This document shows positions 9,454 to 18,846 of a stretch of DNA of 64,000 nt, in pieces; position 1 is the stretch's first letter; every line of letters starts with the position of its first letter. The position numbers were made by a program, and so were the translations under genes. The DNA is from Leptospira sp. GIMC2001. GTDB taxonomy: Bacteria; Spirochaetota; Leptospiria; Leptospirales; Leptospiraceae. The stretch lies in the NCBI RefSeq assembly GCF_028462125.1, contig NZ_CP115468.1, positions 310,001 to 374,000 on the forward strand, given 5' to 3'. The notes below the pieces were generated by a model. That model saw only the letters and a program-made list of their open reading frames with translations. It was not told the DNA's origin and made no database searches.

Positions 9454-10509
9454 ATGGTTCCGAATTCTTCATTCTATCAACTTACTCCTGATCAAATTTT
9501 TACATCTTTGGAAGATGCAGGATACAAGACAAGTGGTCATTGCTTAGCTCTAAATAGTTTAGAAAACAGAGTTTACAGAATTGGAATCGAAGATGGAAGC
9601 GCAGTTGTCGCAAAATTTTATAGACCTGGTCGTTGGAATTTAGATCAGATTCGTGAAGAACATCAATTCTTATTTGAGTTAATCGAGAATGAGATTCCGG
9701 TAATTGCACCTCTGCAATTTCCAGATGGAGATACAGTTCGTACAACTCTAGGTGACATTCATTTTTCTATCTGGCCACTTCACAATGGAAGAATCGTTGA
9801 GGAGATAAAAGAAACGGATCTTCCTGTTTTGGGTCGATGGTTAGGAAGGTTACACAATATCGGAAGTTCTAAACCAAGCAATTCTCGAACCCAACTTGAT
9901 GTTGAAGCATACGGGATGCCATCTCTACAATTGATACTCAATTCGGACTGGATGGCAGCGAGTATGGCTAAGCGATACGAATTAGCTTCTAAAAAAATAT
10001 TTCAACAATTTATTGAAAAAAGTAAAAATATAAAATTTCAAAGAATTCATGGTGATTGCCATAAAGGCAATCTATTGATCAATGAACATGGATTTTCTTT
10101 TCTTGACTTTGATGATTTTATGACTGGGCCAACCGTTCAAGATCTTTGGATGTTGCTTCCTTTTGGTGATTCAAAAGCTGAGAATGACCGTGATCTATTT
10201 CTTTCTGGATATAGAGAGTTTCGTGAATTTAATGTATCTGCTTTTGACTTGATAGAACCATTGCGTGGAATTCGATTTATATATTATTCAGCATGGATTG
10301 CGAAGCGATGGGATGATCCTTCTTTTCCCAATGCTTTTCCTAATTTTGGAACAGAGGAGTTCTGGGAGAAAGAAGTGCGTGATCTTGAAATTCTATCCAG
10401 TGATTTCCCGAAAGAAAACTACTTCGAGAATCAGGAAGTGGGCATTGACGAAGGAGACTCCAATGCTTCACTCACGAACAAAGACTTGTTCTGGGATTGG
10501 GAAGAATAA
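9454..10509 (+). CDS. srkA: Stress response Ser/Thr kinase, SrkA/YihE/RdoA family
   Basis: A 351-residue small-molecule-kinase-fold protein very close in pattern to E. coli SrkA, which protects cells from stress-induced death. Shared landmarks are LNSLENRVYRIG, AKFYRPGRWNLDQIREEHQF, the catalytic loop HGDCHKGNLL (His199, Asp201), the metal-binding LDFDDFMTGP and VQDLWMLLPFGD. The conserved C-terminal pattern IEPLRGIRFIYYSAWIAKRW is also present. A C-terminal tail of about 25 acidic residues is less conserved. Whether the target is protein or metabolite is unresolved for the family. Confidence 0.9.
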   Translation: MVPNSSFYQLTPDQIFTSLEDAGYKTSGHCLALNSLENRVYRIGIEDGSAVVAKFYRPGRWNLDQIREEHQFLFELIENEIPVIAPLQFPDGDTVRTTLGDIHFSIWPLHNGRIVEEIKETDLPVLGRWLGRLHNIGSSKPSNSRTQLDVEAYGMPSLQLILNSDWMAASMAKRYELASKKIFQQFIEKSKNIKFQRIHGDCHKGNLLINEHGFSFLDFDDFMTGPTVQDLWMLLPFGDSKAENDRDLFLSGYREFREFNVSAFDLIEPLRGIRFIYYSAWIAKRWDDPSFPNAFPNFGTEEFWEKEVRDLEILSSDFPKENYFENQEVGIDEGDSNASLTNKDLFWDWEE

Positions 10510-10511
10510 AA

Positions 10512-12404
10512 CTATTCAGATTCTGGTTTTGGATTCGTGGACGTTTTGTTAGTTCCAGGATCGAAAAGATTTTGGTGCTTACCCGTTTCCAAGTTTTCTA
10601 ACTTCGCTGGTTTGTTGGAACCAGGTTTTGAGATAGAAATCAATTGCATCTTTTTGCCAAAAATCCAACCCCGAGAATATCTTGCTTTGGTTCCAGCGAT
10701 TCGATTCTCAAAAGTAACATCGCGATATACATCTTCCAATAATGATTCACCTACTCGAACAACATATCGCTTAGGAGTAGCCTTGTGAACGATTCCGACA
10801 TCGGTTAACCGTACCATGTTTTTAACAGTTGCACGTTCATTTGGTTGGGTTCTCAGAAAATCTTCCTGAACCATCACCAATCCATAGAGTCCAAATGCTT
10901 TTCGCTTAAGTAGTAATTGTCCAACTCGCTCAAGAATTTTCTCGTCTTCGTAGAGCTGAGATGCTCTCACAAGAAAAAAAGTCGCCGCCAACTCTGAACT
11001 CTGCCCAATAGCCTCAAGAATTTCTAATGTCAATTGAGGGTAATCGTTGAGAGATTCTTCTAATACCTTTAACGAGTCTGGAGTATTGTGAATTACTAAT
11101 GATTCAATAGAAGCTGTTTTCAATTCTTTATCGTCAACAGCCAAATACTTTCTTATCAATTCTAAATCAGCTGGAACTCGGAAGTATCCAAGTCCACGCA
11201 AAGATTCAGCTATAACGATGATTTTGTCAGACGTTAAACCTCGACTCAAAATAAGCTCTCGTCCAACTGGGTCTTTGGTCTTACCAAGTCCATGAAAAGA
11301 AGGAGCTTGGATTTCTGGATCGTTTGACTTACTTCCAGCAATAAAATAACTCAGTGAGCTTTTATGACCAATTTCAGCTAATGCTTTAAAGGCGGCAGTC
11401 CGAACTACATAGCCATCTTTATCTATGGCATTCTGTAGACTCCATCTACCTTGTTTGATTCTTCCCAAAGCAAGAGCTGCCGCTGCGCGGACACGAGGAA
11501 TAGGATGGTAGAGTGTTAATTTTGCTAAAGACTTAACATTACGATTTGCTTCACCCCGAAATACTTGAATAAGTCCATCTTTTAATTGCTGGTTGTATTT
11601 TCGTTCGAGTCTTTCTTGTTCGCTAATCTCTTCTTCTGGATTTGTAACTTTACCAGTTGGACCATAAGTGCCTGGCAGTTTACGAATTTCTGGTCCGGCA
11701 ATTTTGTTTTGATTGGATTCCGATTCCGAATTGTTTTGTACAATTCGTTCGGTTTTTTCTTCGGGAGGTTCTTCTTCAATCAATCCTTCAGCTTCAGTGC
11801 TATCTTTCGTAGCTTCTTCTTTGGATTCTTCCACTGTAGTTTTGGATGCATAATTATTTCCATCAGTCCGCAATCTTGTGATTTCGGCGAAAATTTTCGG
11901 AGCTTTGTCGGAATATATTTCTAACTCTTTTTCTATTCGATTGAGCTCGGCACTCACTGCAGGAAGACTCGACCTGCTTGCTCCAGAAAAGTCCGTATTC
12001 ATCCTTGATTTAAGATCTTTTGTTTTGTTTTCTAAAATGGGAATTCCAGCTATGATTGCAGGAAGTTCTTCTTCAAGGTAAATTGCAGCTGCCATTTCTT
12101 GTTTAAGATCTTGAGAGTTTTGTAATTTATTGATTGCAGATTCTGCAACATTCTCGCCTAATTTGAGCGTGATTATTGATTTATTCGCTTGTTCAATAAG
12201 ACCGTCATATTCAGGTTTATTGGTTATGATTTTTTCTGATCTGATTCCTCGTAGAGGATCAAGGTTTGAGTTCTCTAAATTTGCAAATTTAGAATTTACA
12301 TCTGATAGTTTGACTTGTTGCTTTGTAACACAACTGACTGTTAGAACCAGGGCACAAAAAAGTATGATAAGATTATTAAGAAAAAAATTTCCTGGATTCC
12401 TCAT
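10512..12404 (-). CDS. HEAT-repeat putative lipoprotein
   Basis: A 630-residue exported protein. The signal ends at LVLTVSC, a good lipobox, so it is probably anchored in a membrane. Residues about 60-190 are predicted helical or coiled coil. A low-complexity Glu/Ser/Asn-rich linker follows (about 190-265). Residues about 275-500 contain at least five HEAT or PBS-lyase-like helical repeats, for example PRVRAAAALALGRIKQG and YVVRTAAFKALAEIGHKSS. The C-terminal part includes AKYSRGWIFGKKMQL. Such repeats mediate protein contacts; no partner can be named. It is convergent with the SrkA-like gene, the two ends being two bases apart. Confidence 0.85.
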   Translation of the reverse strand: MRNPGNFFLNNLIILFCALVLTVSCVTKQQVKLSDVNSKFANLENSNLDPLRGIRSEKIITNKPEYDGLIEQANKSIITLKLGENVAESAINKLQNSQDLKQEMAAAIYLEEELPAIIAGIPILENKTKDLKSRMNTDFSGASRSSLPAVSAELNRIEKELEIYSDKAPKIFAEITRLRTDGNNYASKTTVEESKEEATKDSTEAEGLIEEEPPEEKTERIVQNNSESESNQNKIAGPEIRKLPGTYGPTGKVTNPEEEISEQERLERKYNQQLKDGLIQVFRGEANRNVKSLAKLTLYHPIPRVRAAAALALGRIKQGRWSLQNAIDKDGYVVRTAAFKALAEIGHKSSLSYFIAGSKSNDPEIQAPSFHGLGKTKDPVGRELILSRGLTSDKIIVIAESLRGLGYFRVPADLELIRKYLAVDDKELKTASIESLVIHNTPDSLKVLEESLNDYPQLTLEILEAIGQSSELAATFFLVRASQLYEDEKILERVGQLLLKRKAFGLYGLVMVQEDFLRTQPNERATVKNMVRLTDVGIVHKATPKRYVVRVGESLLEDVYRDVTFENRIAGTKARYSRGWIFGKKMQLISISKPGSNKPAKLENLETGKHQNLFDPGTNKTSTNPKPESE

Positions 12405-12444
12405 GTCTAAATTATCGGTTCAAAAAGACCCCTGATTAATTTGC

Positions 12445-12473
12445 TTGACAAAAAATTATGCAGAACTTCCAAT
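12445..12473 (+). promoter_or_regulatory. Candidate sigma-70 promoter for hflX
   Basis: A perfect -35 hexamer TTGACA (12445-12450) is followed after 17 bases by TCCAAT (12468-12473), a weak -10 match. It lies between the divergent HEAT lipoprotein gene and hflX and points toward hflX. Only the -35 box is convincing. Confidence 0.35.
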
Positions 12474-12519
12474 CTAATTAGGAAAAGGAGACCATTGTAT
12501 CAGTAAATTAAGCGGGAAT

Positions 12520-14247
12520 TTGAACGGACTTAAGCCCAATCAACTCAAGAAATTGAAATCTCTTTCGGAAAAGCGTGTCCGAAATGATAGCTTTATTACT
12601 CACGATATTGCAAGAAATTTCTGTGAGATTTCACGAGAACTTTCCAGGCAAGTCGGAGCAACGATTGATCGTTCTGGTTATATCCATCACCTAATTGTGG
12701 GAACGGATTCATCGATACAGATTCCATTTCTAGATCGAATTCGTACTTCTCAATCTAGATTGAGAGGACTTAGACTTTTTCATACTCATATAAAAGATGA
12801 TCCTCTGAATCAAGAGGATCTTACTGATTTGGTTTTGCTTCGTCTCGATTATATCACTGCAGCTGTTGTTGATGAACAGGGACTTCCGAAATACTACTAT
12901 TCTTCTCATATCAATCCAGATCCAAATAGCGAGAATCCTTGGGTAATTCTTCCAAGAGTTTATCCGGGTCAGATCCAAGAGGGATTCTTGACAGAAGTTC
13001 TTGAATTGGAAGCGGAATTTTCTTCGCATAAGTCAGAGCTCAAAGAATCTCAGAAAACCAATCGTGCTTTTCTTGTGGGAACTTACGAACCTCGTACACA
13101 GAAAAGATCACCCGAATCATCGTTAGCTGAATTGAAAGAGCTATGCAGAACTGCGGGAATACATGTTGTCGATCAATACTACCAGAAAAAGGCTCCAGAC
13201 TCATCAACTGTTGTTGGAAAAGGGAAATTACAAGAGATCATGCTCAAGGCTGTGCAAAAGGACGTGGAACTTCTGGTTTTTGATCTTGAGCTTGCCCCGG
13301 CACAAGCAAAGAAAATTTCTGATACTGCTGATCTCAAGATCATCGATCGCACACAATTGATTCTTGATATTTTTGCAAAGAACGCAAAAAGTCGAGACGG
13401 AAAATTGCAAGTCGAACTGGCACAACTTAAATACCTCAAAGGAAGATTGTCGGAATTGGATGACAATATGTCTCGACTAACAGGTGGAATAGGTGGACGA
13501 GGACCTGGAGAGACCAAGTTGGAAATCGGCAATCGACGTGTTGGTGAGCGAATCAATCGTCTTGAGCAAGAATTGAAGTCGCTTCGCAAAAGAAGAGAAC
13601 TCAATCGTAAGAGACGAACAAGAAATGAGATCCCTGTTGTGGGAATTGTTGGATACACTAACGCAGGCAAATCTACACTTCTCAATGCGCTAACTCACTC
13701 GGAAGTTATTGCAGAAGATAAACTTTTTGCAACGCTTGATCCTACGACGAGAAGAGTTCGATTCCCTGAAGAAAGAGAAATCATTCTCTCAGATACGGTA
13801 GGATTTATACATGACCTTCCACCTGAACTTTCGAATGCTTTCAAAGCAACATTAGAAGAGTTAGGTGATGCAGATTTACTTTTGCATGTTGTAGATGTTT
13901 CGAATCCGGAATTCATTCAGCAAATGGAAGCTGTTGATAATATCTTATCTAGTCTCGATCTGAATAAAGTTCCTCAGTTGGTAGTTTTTAATAAAGTGGA
14001 TAGTCTGATTTCTCAAGATAAAGAAATTCCTAGCCTGGACGGCTTATTTATATCTGCTTCATCGGGATCTGGACTCGAAGCTTTGTTGGATTCAATGGAA
14101 AAGCATCTCTGGAATAGTGATGCAATTGAAGCTCGAAATGAATTAAGAAAAAAGAAACAAGAAATACCGGAACTTCAATTACTCCCAAGCGACTCTGGCT
14201 TCGTCGATGGAATGGAAGATGAGAACCTTCTTCGGAAGTTCCATTAG
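12520..14247 (+). CDS. hflX: GTPase HflX (long N-terminal form)
   Basis: HflX is a ribosome-associated GTPase that splits stalled or heat-damaged ribosomes. The HflX N-terminal domain is seen with [10 protein letters not shown] and [14 protein letters not shown], followed by the Gly-rich [14 protein letters not shown], a coiled coil, and the G domain with G1 [10 protein letters not shown]3 DTVGFI and G4 NKVD. About 180 extra N-terminal residues precede the part shared with E. coli HflX (426 aa). As annotated it starts with TTG at 12520, without a clear ribosome binding site. The frame is open upstream, and an ATC at 12499 lies eight bases after AAGGAG (12485-12490) and would add SKLSGN; this may be the true start. 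The 3' end overlaps the convergent STAS gene by 69 bases. Confidence 0.93.
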   Translation: MNGLKPNQLKKLKSLSEKRVRNDSFITHDIARNFCEISRELSRQVGATIDRSGYIHHLIVGTDSSIQIPFLDRIRTSQSRLRGLRLFHTHIKDDPLNQEDLTDLVLLRLDYITAAVVDEQGLPKYYYSSHINPDPNSENPWVILPRVYPGQIQEGFLTEVLELEAEFSSHKSELKESQKTNRAFLVGTYEPRTQKRSPESSLAELKELCRTAGIHVVDQYYQKKAPDSSTVVGKGKLQEIMLKAVQKDVELLVFDLELAPAQAKKISDTADLKIIDRTQLILDIFAKNAKSRDGKLQVELAQLKYLKGRLSELDDNMSRLTGGIGGRGPGETKLEIGNRRVGERINRLEQELKSLRKRRELNRKRRTRNEIPVVGIVGYTNAGKSTLLNALTHSEVIAEDKLFATLDPTTRRVRFPEEREIILSDTVGFIHDLPPELSNAFKATLEELGDADLLLHVVDVSNPEFIQQMEAVDNILSSLDLNKVPQLVVFNKVDSLISQDKEIPSLDGLFISASSGSGLEALLDSMEKHLWNSDAIEARNELRKKKQEIPELQLLPSDSGFVDGMEDENLLRKFH

Positions 14248-14550
14248 TTTGATCACGTTTTCAAGGAAATGATTCAAACCACCAATCACGACTTTTCCAT
14301 TGTGTTGATCTACAGTTTTGATAATGGTAAGCAACATTGCCACTCCGACACTGTTGATATATTCTAATTTTGTAAGATTGAGTATTAGATTGTAATTCTC
14401 CGTCTCGAAGATCGCATTGATCTTACGGGAGATCTCAAACGCATTATTATTGGAAATCTGTCCCTCAAAGGAAACGACCATTACCTGCTGCGATTGAACT
14501 TCGATTGTATTCAACTCCAGAGCGAAGGAATTGAACTCTAGTCTAGACAT
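14179..14550 (-). CDS. STAS-domain anti-sigma factor antagonist
   Basis: A 123-residue single STAS domain. Such proteins bind anti-sigma kinases when unphosphorylated and so free a sigma factor; the usual phosphorylated Ser corresponds to Ser67 in [13 protein letters not shown] at 14550 was chosen because TAGGAG lies ten bases upstream; a longer frame opens at 14592 without such a site. The window also encodes two PP2C phosphatases of the kind that dephosphorylate STAS proteins, but a functional link is only inferred. The 3' end overlaps hflX on the other strand. Confidence 0.88.
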   Translation of the reverse strand: MSRLEFNSFALELNTIEVQSQQVMVVSFEGQISNNNAFEISRKINAIFETENYNLILNLTKLEYINSVGVAMLLTIIKTVDQHNGKVVIGGLNHFLENVIKLMELPKKVLIFHSIDEARVAWE

Positions 14551-14647
14551 TAAATATTGACTCCTACTATAACCCTCGGCATCTGAATCCAAAAGCTGAG
14601 TTCATATTGGGAAAAATCATAAACTTAGCAAGGAGTTTTTGATAGAG

Positions 14648-15940
14648 TTAGATATTTTCCATAAGTGGAAAAGCAACAGTTTGCTCCTTAATGAAGTCTG
14701 TTAATTTATCAATTTCTTGAATGGACTTTTTCAATTTACCAACATTTGCCTCGTGAGTAAGAATTACAACATTGGTAAGTTCATTTTCGATGGATTCATC
14801 TTGTTGCATGGATGAAATAGAAATTAAATTATTTCCCAATACTCTAGAAATCTCAGCTAGTACGCCCGGTTTATCCACTGTTGTAAATCGTAAATAATAA
14901 CGTGCAAGGCTTGCTTCAGCCAATCCATACTCAGCTTCGGGAAATATATTATTTTCTGGATTGATCGTAGATTCGGATTCTCGTCGAAGAAAATAGTAAA
15001 TAATATCAGATAATACTGCGCTTGCAGTTGGATGAGAGCCTGCTCCTTTTCCTGTGAGCATTCCTGGACCAGAATGAAGTGTTTTGTAATAAACGGCGTT
15101 ATTTTCGTTCATCACATTTGCGAGTGGATGAGTCAATGGAATGAGGACAGGTTGTACGCTACAAAGAATTTTGCCATCGCTTGATGCTGTCCCAATGCCT
15201 AGTAGTTTAATTCTAAATCCAAGTTTTAGTGCATTTTGAATATCAAGTGCAGAGATTTTAGTTATACCAAAAGTCTCAACTTGTTCAACAGAAATATGTT
15301 TACCAAATGCAAGATTCGAAAGAATCGAAATTTTATGAGCAACGTCGATACCTTCAACATCGAAGGTCGGATCCGCTTCAGCATAGCCTTTGTCTTGAGC
15401 TAGTTTTAATGCTTCGAGGTATCCTAGATTCTCCATCTCCATCTTGGTTAAAATAAAATTGGTTGTTCCATTCAGAATTCCTGCGACGAATTCAAAAGAG
15501 TTGGAGCTCAGTCCGTTACGAATTGTACGGATAATTGGAATTGCTCCAGCAACAGCTGCTTCATATCCAATCTCTACTTTTTTATTTAAAGCTTGGGGAA
15601 AAATTATTGATCCTTTTTCAGAAATTAATGCCTTGTTGGCTGTAATAACCGTTTTGCCGTTTTCAATAGCAGAAAGTACAACTTCTAATGCAGTGTCGGT
15701 TCCACCAATTAACTCAACTACAATATCTATGTCAGGATTTGTTGTAACATTGACATATTGATCAGACAGTTTCGAGGTTGTAAAATTTTTTAGTTTGCTC
15801 GGTGTGCGAGTTGCTATCTCTACAATCTCCAAATCAATCCCCAATTTCTTCTGGATATTGATTTTCTGATCCGCGATCATTTCAATCAGACCTTTTCCAA
15901 CATTTCCTGCACCAATAAGACCAATATTGCATTTTTTCAT
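14648..15940 (-). CDS. hom: Homoserine dehydrogenase with ACT domain
   Basis: This enzyme reduces aspartate semialdehyde to homoserine with NAD(P)H, at the branch leading to threonine and methionine. At 430 residues it has the normal three-part layout: a Rossmann domain beginning GLIGAGNVGKGL, a catalytic domain with GGTDTALEV, TANKALISEKG and LNGTTNFILTKM, and a C-terminal ACT domain from about residue 345 (FTTVDKPGVLAEISRVL) that normally gives threonine feedback control. It stands alone on this strand between the STAS gene and a divergent membrane-protein gene. Confidence 0.95.
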   Translation of the reverse strand: MKKCNIGLIGAGNVGKGLIEMIADQKINIQKKLGIDLEIVEIATRTPSKLKNFTTSKLSDQYVNVTTNPDIDIVVELIGGTDTALEVVLSAIENGKTVITANKALISEKGSIIFPQALNKKVEIGYEAAVAGAIPIIRTIRNGLSSNSFEFVAGILNGTTNFILTKMEMENLGYLEALKLAQDKGYAEADPTFDVEGIDVAHKISILSNLAFGKHISVEQVETFGITKISALDIQNALKLGFRIKLLGIGTASSDGKILCSVQPVLIPLTHPLANVMNENNAVYYKTLHSGPGMLTGKGAGSHPTASAVLSDIIYYFLRRESESTINPENNIFPEAEYGLAEASLARYYLRFTTVDKPGVLAEISRVLGNNLISISSMQQDESIENELTNVVILTHEANVGKLKKSIQEIDKLTDFIKEQTVAFPLMENI

Positions 15941-16040
15941 AAGAATTATTTGACAAGTATTTTCAAAGAAACCATTGTTTCATTAATATTTTTATAGGTT
16001 TTCCGTAAAACGTAAGATACTAATTATAGAGAGGAAAAAC

Positions 16041-16733
16041 ATGGCTACAAAGAAAAAAGTAACCCCTAAAGCTAAGAAAAAGGTGGCTCCTAAGAAGAAA
16101 GTCACTTCCAATAAATCCATAACTAAAAAACCGACCGCAAATAAGAAGGCAGCGCCAAGAGAAGAGGTCATTGAGAGAGATTTTGAGACAGGGTATGAAG
16201 AACCCCCAAGTCCAGGTTACAATCCATCTCCAAGTTCTGATGAAACCGAAGCGAAATCTGGCAATCCAGTTTTTAAATTTCTTATAATAGCAGGATTGAT
16301 CTTAATTGCAATTTTTGCTTACACTCAGATCACCAAATCCAGTTCCGAGTCATCAAACTCTCCTTCTGATTCAAGCAAGCAACCTGAGAAACTCGTTGTT
16401 AAGGAAGAAGTAAAGCCAACCGAAGAAGCACCTAAAACAGCTGAAGCTCCTAAAGTCGAAATGTCAAGTGAGGGTTTGAAAGGATTTGCATTAGACAAAT
16501 TGGAATCTTCCAAGACTTATGCTGAGGCTGTTGCGCACTGCAATTCCTTGGGCAAATCTCTACCATCTAGCATTGATTTGAAGGCAATTAAGAAAGCTAA
16601 CATTCCTTCAGCGCTAACGAATGCAGTTGTATGGAGTCCGACCAATGGCACCGTTTTGAAATTTGATTTTAAATCTGGAAAAGGTCAAAATGTTTCTGAT
16701 ACAGAAAAACTTTCTGTACTCTGTAAAGATTAA
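16041..16733 (+). CDS. Membrane protein with a Lys-rich histone-like N-terminus and DUF1566-like C-terminus
   Basis: A 230-residue protein with three parts. Residues 1-45 are almost entirely Lys, Ala, Pro and Thr in KKVTPKAKKK-type units, like histone H1-like bacterial tails. A single membrane helix follows at about 78-95 (FLIIAGLILIAIFAY), so the basic tail should be cytoplasmic. After a Ser/Pro/Glu linker, the C-terminal 90 residues (YAEAVAHCNSLGKSLPSS, then VVWSPTNGTVLKFDF, ending LSVLCKD) fit the spacing of DUF1566/C-type-lectin-like domains, with one Cys early and one at the end. The domain call is inference from pattern. The ribosome binding site is GAGAGGAAAAAC. Function is unknown. 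Confidence 0.75.
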   Translation: MATKKKVTPKAKKKVAPKKKVTSNKSITKKPTANKKAAPREEVIERDFETGYEEPPSPGYNPSPSSDETEAKSGNPVFKFLIIAGLILIAIFAYTQITKSSSESSNSPSDSSKQPEKLVVKEEVKPTEEAPKTAEAPKVEMSSEGLKGFALDKLESSKTYAEAVAHCNSLGKSLPSSIDLKAIKKANIPSALTNAVVWSPTNGTVLKFDFKSGKGQNVSDTEKLSVLCKD

Positions 16734-16740
16734 TTGAAAT

Positions 16741-17343
16741 TCACGAACTCTCTTTGGGTTTCAGAATTTCCTTTCTAAGTTTATCGACAAGGGGGGATGA
16801 ACCAAATGGTTTGCCCTCTTTGTCTTTTAAGTAGAAAGTATCGCGAGCCCGTCCTTCTGTTGAATCGGTTTCGATATTACCTGCAAGAACATTCACTTCA
16901 TTATTCATCAATACTTTTGTAATATGATATAAAAGTCCACGCCCAGTTCCGGATTCTAAATAGAAACAAGTTGAATCTGATTCAGGATCATCCGTGAATA
17001 TAAATTCGGGATTTTCTTTGAAAAAAATATCTAGAGGTGGTTCCGTTATTTCGTAACTCGAAAGCAAAGATTCCATATCTTCATGTTTAGAGAAAACTGT
17101 ATCCATAAGAACACCAAGCTGAAATGCCGAATCTGCATTTTCGTCTTCCGAACGAATCAGAAATGTATCAAGCGTATATTCTTTGCCATTTTCTGTGATT
17201 GTAAGAATCTCACCGGATATTATGTCCATCTTTAGGGCATATAAACAGGCTGTGATTCGAAAAAGTGTTCCAATTTCCGTTGTATCGGTACGAATTGATA
17301 TGGAGATGCAGTCGTTCTCTTTCTTATATGAAAAGTCAATCAT
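16741..17343 (-). CDS. Stand-alone double ACT-domain protein, GlnD-like
   Basis: A 200-residue protein made of two ACT-like domains, about 8-75 (ISIRTDTTEIGTLFRITACL) and about 125-195 (LESGTGRGLLYHITKVLM, then GRARDTFYLKDKEGKPF). The second resembles the C-terminal ACT domains with which GlnD senses glutamine, and also ACR-type ACT proteins. No nucleotidyltransferase or HD domain is attached. Ligand sensing of an amino acid is a reasonable inference; the partner is unknown. It is convergent with the preceding gene, seven bases separating the ends. Confidence 0.75.
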   Translation of the reverse strand: MIDFSYKKENDCISISIRTDTTEIGTLFRITACLYALKMDIISGEILTITENGKEYTLDTFLIRSEDENADSAFQLGVLMDTVFSKHEDMESLLSSYEITEPPLDIFFKENPEFIFTDDPESDSTCFYLESGTGRGLLYHITKVLMNNEVNVLAGNIETDSTEGRARDTFYLKDKEGKPFGSSPLVDKLRKEILKPKESS

Positions 17344-17423
17344 AGATTCCCCTCTAGATTCGATGAGTCGGGATTGATTTCAATCAACAAATTCTCAATT
17401 CGGACGATATTATATTAGAAGCT

Positions 17424-18707
17424 ATGTTCAAGTTCTGTGCCAGATTCATTGTTTTTATTTACCTTTTGGTTTTTTTTCCAGAACTGGGAAATATATCCAG
17501 TCAAGAAAATGCAACTTCAGAAGTTGATCTTGCCGTTCGAAAAACATTGGTTTGGAAAGGTGAGATTCGTGGAATATATGAAAGAAGAAGCCAATTAAAA
17601 ATACAAATATCTCGCAATCAAGAATTGCCTCAAAATTTTCCAGATCAGGATACCATGAAGAAAGAAATTCTTTCCAAGACATGGATCATTTATCAGAAAG
17701 ATACAAAAAGAGAACTAGCAGACTTTACACCTAGAGAAGTAATTTGGGAAAAGAAGCAAAATAAAATTGCGAAAAAATCTTACGATGCCGTAATCTGGGG
17801 AGACATCACTGTTCGCGATCAAGTGTCTCTGTCTCTGATTACGGCTGGATGTTTTATTGCTCAATACAAAGATGTGGTGTCATTCTTAGAACCTCATAAT
17901 TTTTTTAGTAAAAAGCCAACTCCACCTCAGAGTTTTATTCTTCATCCAAAAGATGGAAAGCAAATGGTTCTTGTAGATCGAGGAGTTTTCCTCTATGGGC
18001 AGGGAACTGATGCATCCGAAGCAAGTTTTAATCCACATTTTTTTGATCCCAATCTAGGCAACTTAAAAGAGATTCAACCATTTTATATTGATAAGTATGA
18101 AGTGACCAATGAAGAATATTCTATTTTCCTTAAGCAAACAAATACTAGTCCTCCACAACATTGGCGAGATGGAAAATATCCTGAATCTGAAAGGGACCAT
18201 CCTGTAAATTTTCTCACTTATCGAGAAGTAGAAGCCTATGCTAAATGGGCAGGCAAAAGACTACCAACAGAGTTTGAATGGGAGAAAGCCGCCAGGGGAT
18301 CAGGAATCGAAATCTATCAAAATCGGGATGAGACACTCGCGTATTATATCCAGGCTAAGACTTATCCTTTTGGTGATCAATTCGATCGAAATCTTTGCAA
18401 TAGTTTGGAATCAGGCAAGAATCAAACTATAAATGTTTATGATTTACCATCTACTAGCGCAAGTCCCTTCGGTGCTATTGGAATGTGCGGTAATGTTGCC
18501 GAATGGACTAGTAGCTGGCTGGATTCTTATCCGAAGCAACCTTACAATCTAAAAGGTTATGGTAAAATGTTTAAAGTTATTCGTGGTGGTTCTTATCTTG
18601 AGGATCGTTTGATATCACGTTCTTATCATAGATCATACGGTGGTCATCCCAATCTTGCAGAAGATCGAAAAGCTGGAATGAGACTAGTCACTGATTATAG
18701 ACCATAA
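17424..18707 (+). CDS. Exported FGE/SUMF1-fold protein, probably not an oxidase
   Basis: A 427-residue protein with a signal peptide (about 1-27). Residues about 28-160 are of no recognised family. From about 175 onward there is a formylglycine-generating-enzyme domain: FYIDKYEVTNEEY, HPVNFLTYREVEAYAKWAGK, RLPTEFEWEKAARGS, GMCGNVAEWTSSWL and the terminal GMRLVTDY. The two active-site cysteines of true formylglycine-generating enzymes, expected shortly after RGGS, are absent (RGGSYLEDRLISRSYHRS). It is therefore more likely a structural or ligand-binding member of this C-type-lectin-related fold, acting outside the cytoplasm. Confidence 0.88.
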   Translation: MFKFCARFIVFIYLLVFFPELGNISSQENATSEVDLAVRKTLVWKGEIRGIYERRSQLKIQISRNQELPQNFPDQDTMKKEILSKTWIIYQKDTKRELADFTPREVIWEKKQNKIAKKSYDAVIWGDITVRDQVSLSLITAGCFIAQYKDVVSFLEPHNFFSKKPTPPQSFILHPKDGKQMVLVDRGVFLYGQGTDASEASFNPHFFDPNLGNLKEIQPFYIDKYEVTNEEYSIFLKQTNTSPPQHWRDGKYPESERDHPVNFLTYREVEAYAKWAGKRLPTEFEWEKAARGSGIEIYQNRDETLAYYIQAKTYPFGDQFDRNLCNSLESGKNQTINVYDLPSTSASPFGAIGMCGNVAEWTSSWLDSYPKQPYNLKGYGKMFKVIRGGSYLEDRLISRSYHRSYGGHPNLAEDRKAGMRLVTDYRP

Positions 18708-18846
18708 TGATTCGTTAATAACTTTGTATTAACATCTCAAATTCTAGTAAAAAAATTGTTTCCTAGTTAATTATCCCAATTTTATTATTGCAAGGAAATG
18801 TTTGGAATGATGAAATCAGCAAGAAGAACTGTAGTTTGACTATTAT

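Noticed and set aside
11586..11924. Phe-rich plus-strand frame suggesting a membrane protein
   Set aside because: It is the antisense of the Glu/Lys/Asn-rich linker of the HEAT lipoprotein; the Phe content simply mirrors Lys and Glu codons.
13179..13685. 168-codon minus-strand frame inside hflX
   Set aside because: Fully antisense to the conserved HflX domains; Arg/Ser-rich composition typical of a shadow frame.
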